This document shows positions 5,876 to 6,508 of a stretch of DNA of 6,508 nucleotides, piece by piece; the stretch's first letter is position 1; every line of letters begins with the position of its first letter. Source of the stretch: Caryophanales bacterium (GTDB lineage Bacteria; Bacillota_I; Bacilli_A; RFN20; CAG-826); contig JALEUF010000065.1 of assembly GCA_022781015.1 (NCBI GenBank), positions 1 to 6,508 of the forward strand. The letters run 5' to 3'. The translations under genes were made by a program, and so were the position numbers. Under the pieces are notes generated by a model, which was given only the letters and a program-made list of their open reading frames with translations, had not been told where the DNA came from and did no database searches.

Positions 5876-5925
5876 TGCCTCCTACAATTGCCTTGCGGAC
5901 CAACGCAAGCAATTGACAGGAGGCA
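5876..5925 (+). promoter_or_regulatory. Long hairpin that sequesters the tnpA ribosome binding site
   Basis: The outer arms TGCCTCCT (5876-5883) and AGGAGGCA (5918-5925) pair perfectly, and the right arm is the tnpA SD itself. The inner arms, from CAATTG (5885-5890) to CTTGCG (5892-5897), pair with CGCAAG (5904-5909) and CAATTG (5910-5915) apart from one bulged C (5891), around a six-base loop. In total 20 pairs hide the SD completely. Translation control by such a leader is known for the enterobacterial IS200, where an antisense RNA adds further repression; the same role here is inference. Confidence 0.8.
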
Positions 5926-5927
5926 CA

Positions 5928-6389
5928 ATGCCGAAAGATCTCGACAACATTAGTTTAGCGCATACTTGCTGGAACTGTAAGTACCACATAGTGTTCGCCC
6001 CCAAGTACAGGAGGAAGGAATTCTATGGGCTCAAGAGGCTTGAAATCGGTGCAATTCTCAGGAGACTCTGCGAATGGAAGGGGATAACCATCCACGAGGC
6101 GGAAGTCTGTCCCGACCATGTGCACATGCTGATTTCGGTCCCTCCCAAATTCTCGGTTTCCGGGATAATGGGATATCTGAAGGGCAAGTCGTCGCTAATG
6201 ATATACCAGAAGTGGGGCAACGCCAAGTTCAAGTACCGGAACCGAGAATTCTGGTGCCGTGGATATTACGTTGACACTGTCGGAAAGAACACGAAGAAGA
6301 TCGAGGAGTACATCCGAAATCAGCTTAAGGAAGACCAAATGGCCGTCCAGCTGACGATTGACTTCGACGGGGATCCGTTCAACGGATAG
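5928..6389 (+). CDS. tnpA: IS200/IS605-family TnpA transposase (HUH, Y1)
   Basis: Single-strand DNA transposase that cuts and rejoins the element as a circular ssDNA intermediate, acting as a dimer. From ATG 5928 it has 153 residues, the family's usual size. The HUH motif is His64-Val65-His66 within PDHVHMLISVPP. FWCRGYYVDTVG (108-119) leads to the catalytic helix with Tyr128 and Gln132, in the YxxxQ spacing seen in TnpA of IS608. All key residues are present, so the enzyme should be active. A TTG at 5913 extends the frame by five residues, but ATG 5928 with AGGAGG (5918-5923) four bases upstream is the better start, and residues from MPKDLDNISLAH onward look like the family N-terminus. Lys is mainly AAG, unlike host genes, which marks recent transfer. 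No good promoter is visible in 5842-5875. Confidence 0.95.
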   Translation: MPKDLDNISLAHTCWNCKYHIVFAPKYRRKEFYGLKRLEIGAILRRLCEWKGITIHEAEVCPDHVHMLISVPPKFSVSGIMGYLKGKSSLMIYQKWGNAKFKYRNREFWCRGYYVDTVGKNTKKIEEYIRNQLKEDQMAVQLTIDFDGDPFNG

Positions 6390-6475
6390 CCAGTAGCCAA
6401 TGCGGGCGTTGGTTCGTTTCCCGCAGCCACACTGGGTGGCGGCTGGTAGCAGAGGGCTATATTGCCCGAAAATGC
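6390..6475 (+). other. Structured, GC-rich 3' region of the insertion sequence
   Basis: No gene is visible. Short inverted repeats overlap and compete: CCAATG (6397-6402) with CGTTGG (6407-6412), one G-U; GCGGG (6402-6406) with CCCGC (6420-6424); and GCCAC (6426-6430) with GTGGC (6436-6440). They may fold the tnpA transcript end or the single-stranded right end. No T-run marks a terminator. Confidence 0.4.
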
Positions 6476-6498
6476 AAAACCACCAGATTGTCTGGTGG
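6476..6498 (+). repeat. Right-end subterminal hairpin (probable TnpA binding site)
   Basis: AAAA (6476-6479) precedes the arms CCACCAGA (6480-6487) and TCTGGTGG (6491-6498), perfectly paired around a TTG loop. The left hairpin has the same plan: AAAA, 8-bp stem, C-G at the foot, GA/TC at the apex, and a three-base loop of T-x-G. The stem bases between differ. This match argues that it is the right end, with cleavage expected a few bases further on. Confidence 0.75.
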
Positions 6499-6508
6499 AT
6501 AATTATTT

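Larger units (their letters stand above)
5784..6508 (+). mobile_element. IS200-type insertion sequence (IS200/IS605 family, tnpA only); ends approximate
   Basis: A single HUH/Y1 transposase gene flanked by subterminal hairpins rather than terminal inverted repeats, about 0.7 kb in all, as for IS200. Base composition changes from AT-rich host DNA to about half G+C. The left hairpin (5817-5841) and right hairpin (6476-6498) share the same geometry. These elements leave no target duplication, so the tips cannot be read from the sequence. The left tip lies somewhere between the rpsU terminator T-run and about 5816. The right tip lies after 6498, in the last ten bases or just beyond the window. 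There is no tnpB. Confidence 0.85.

Noticed and set aside
5913..5927. TTG at 5913 as the tnpA start
   Set aside because: It would place the start inside the hairpin and upstream of AGGAGG; ATG 5928 follows that SD and gives the usual family length.
5784..6508. A TnpB/guide-RNA (IS605-type) system
   Set aside because: There is no tnpB frame, and the right-end hairpin comes only 90 bases after tnpA; the element looks like the single-gene IS200 type.

Overview
The window is a piece of a low-GC bacterial chromosome. Gene order and protein families point to Bacillota (Firmicutes), probably Bacilli or one of the related Tenericutes-like gut lineages; this placement is inference. Host genes are AT-rich (19 of 60 G+C in a hand count of one line, 2941-3000), use strong Shine-Dalgarno (SD) sites with one clear exception, end in simple hairpin-plus-T terminators, and use the standard code: TGA ends the TM2 gene and Trp is TGG.

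Layout. (1) 3-1094 is the 3' part of dnaJ, closed by a terminator. (2) 1168-4414 is a tight four-gene cluster with no terminator inside: a zinc-ribbon/TM2 membrane protein whose promoter lies so close to its ATG that the mRNA should be leaderless or nearly so, rsmE (16S rRNA U1498 methyltransferase), an unrecognised 264-residue protein, and mtaB (tRNA t6A37 methylthiotransferase). (3) rpmF (L32) has its own promoter and terminator. (4) deoC (deoxyribose-phosphate aldolase) follows a leader with a long two-part inverted repeat. (5) rpsU (S21, 5578-5754) follows with a GAAA-loop terminator. (6) From about 5784 to the window end is a single-gene IS200-type insertion sequence, richer in GC (30 of 60 in line 6301-6360), with matched subterminal hairpins, an intact HUH/Y1 transposase and a long hairpin that buries the tnpA ribosome binding site.

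How it fits together. Most host genes serve protein synthesis and quality control: DnaJ in folding, RsmE in rRNA modification, MtaB in tRNA modification, L32 and S21 in the ribosome. DeoC is the metabolic outlier. The backbone resembles the dnaJ-prmA-rsmE-mtaB-rpsU neighbourhood of many Bacillota, but the TM2 gene sits where prmA is expected, an unknown gene separates rsmE from mtaB, and the insertion sequence follows rpsU where yqeY is often found.

I see no clear new multi-gene system such as a defence island, CRISPR array or biosynthetic cluster. The best leads are the leaderless TM2 gene, the unknown protein, the deoC leader structure, and the architecture of the insertion sequence.
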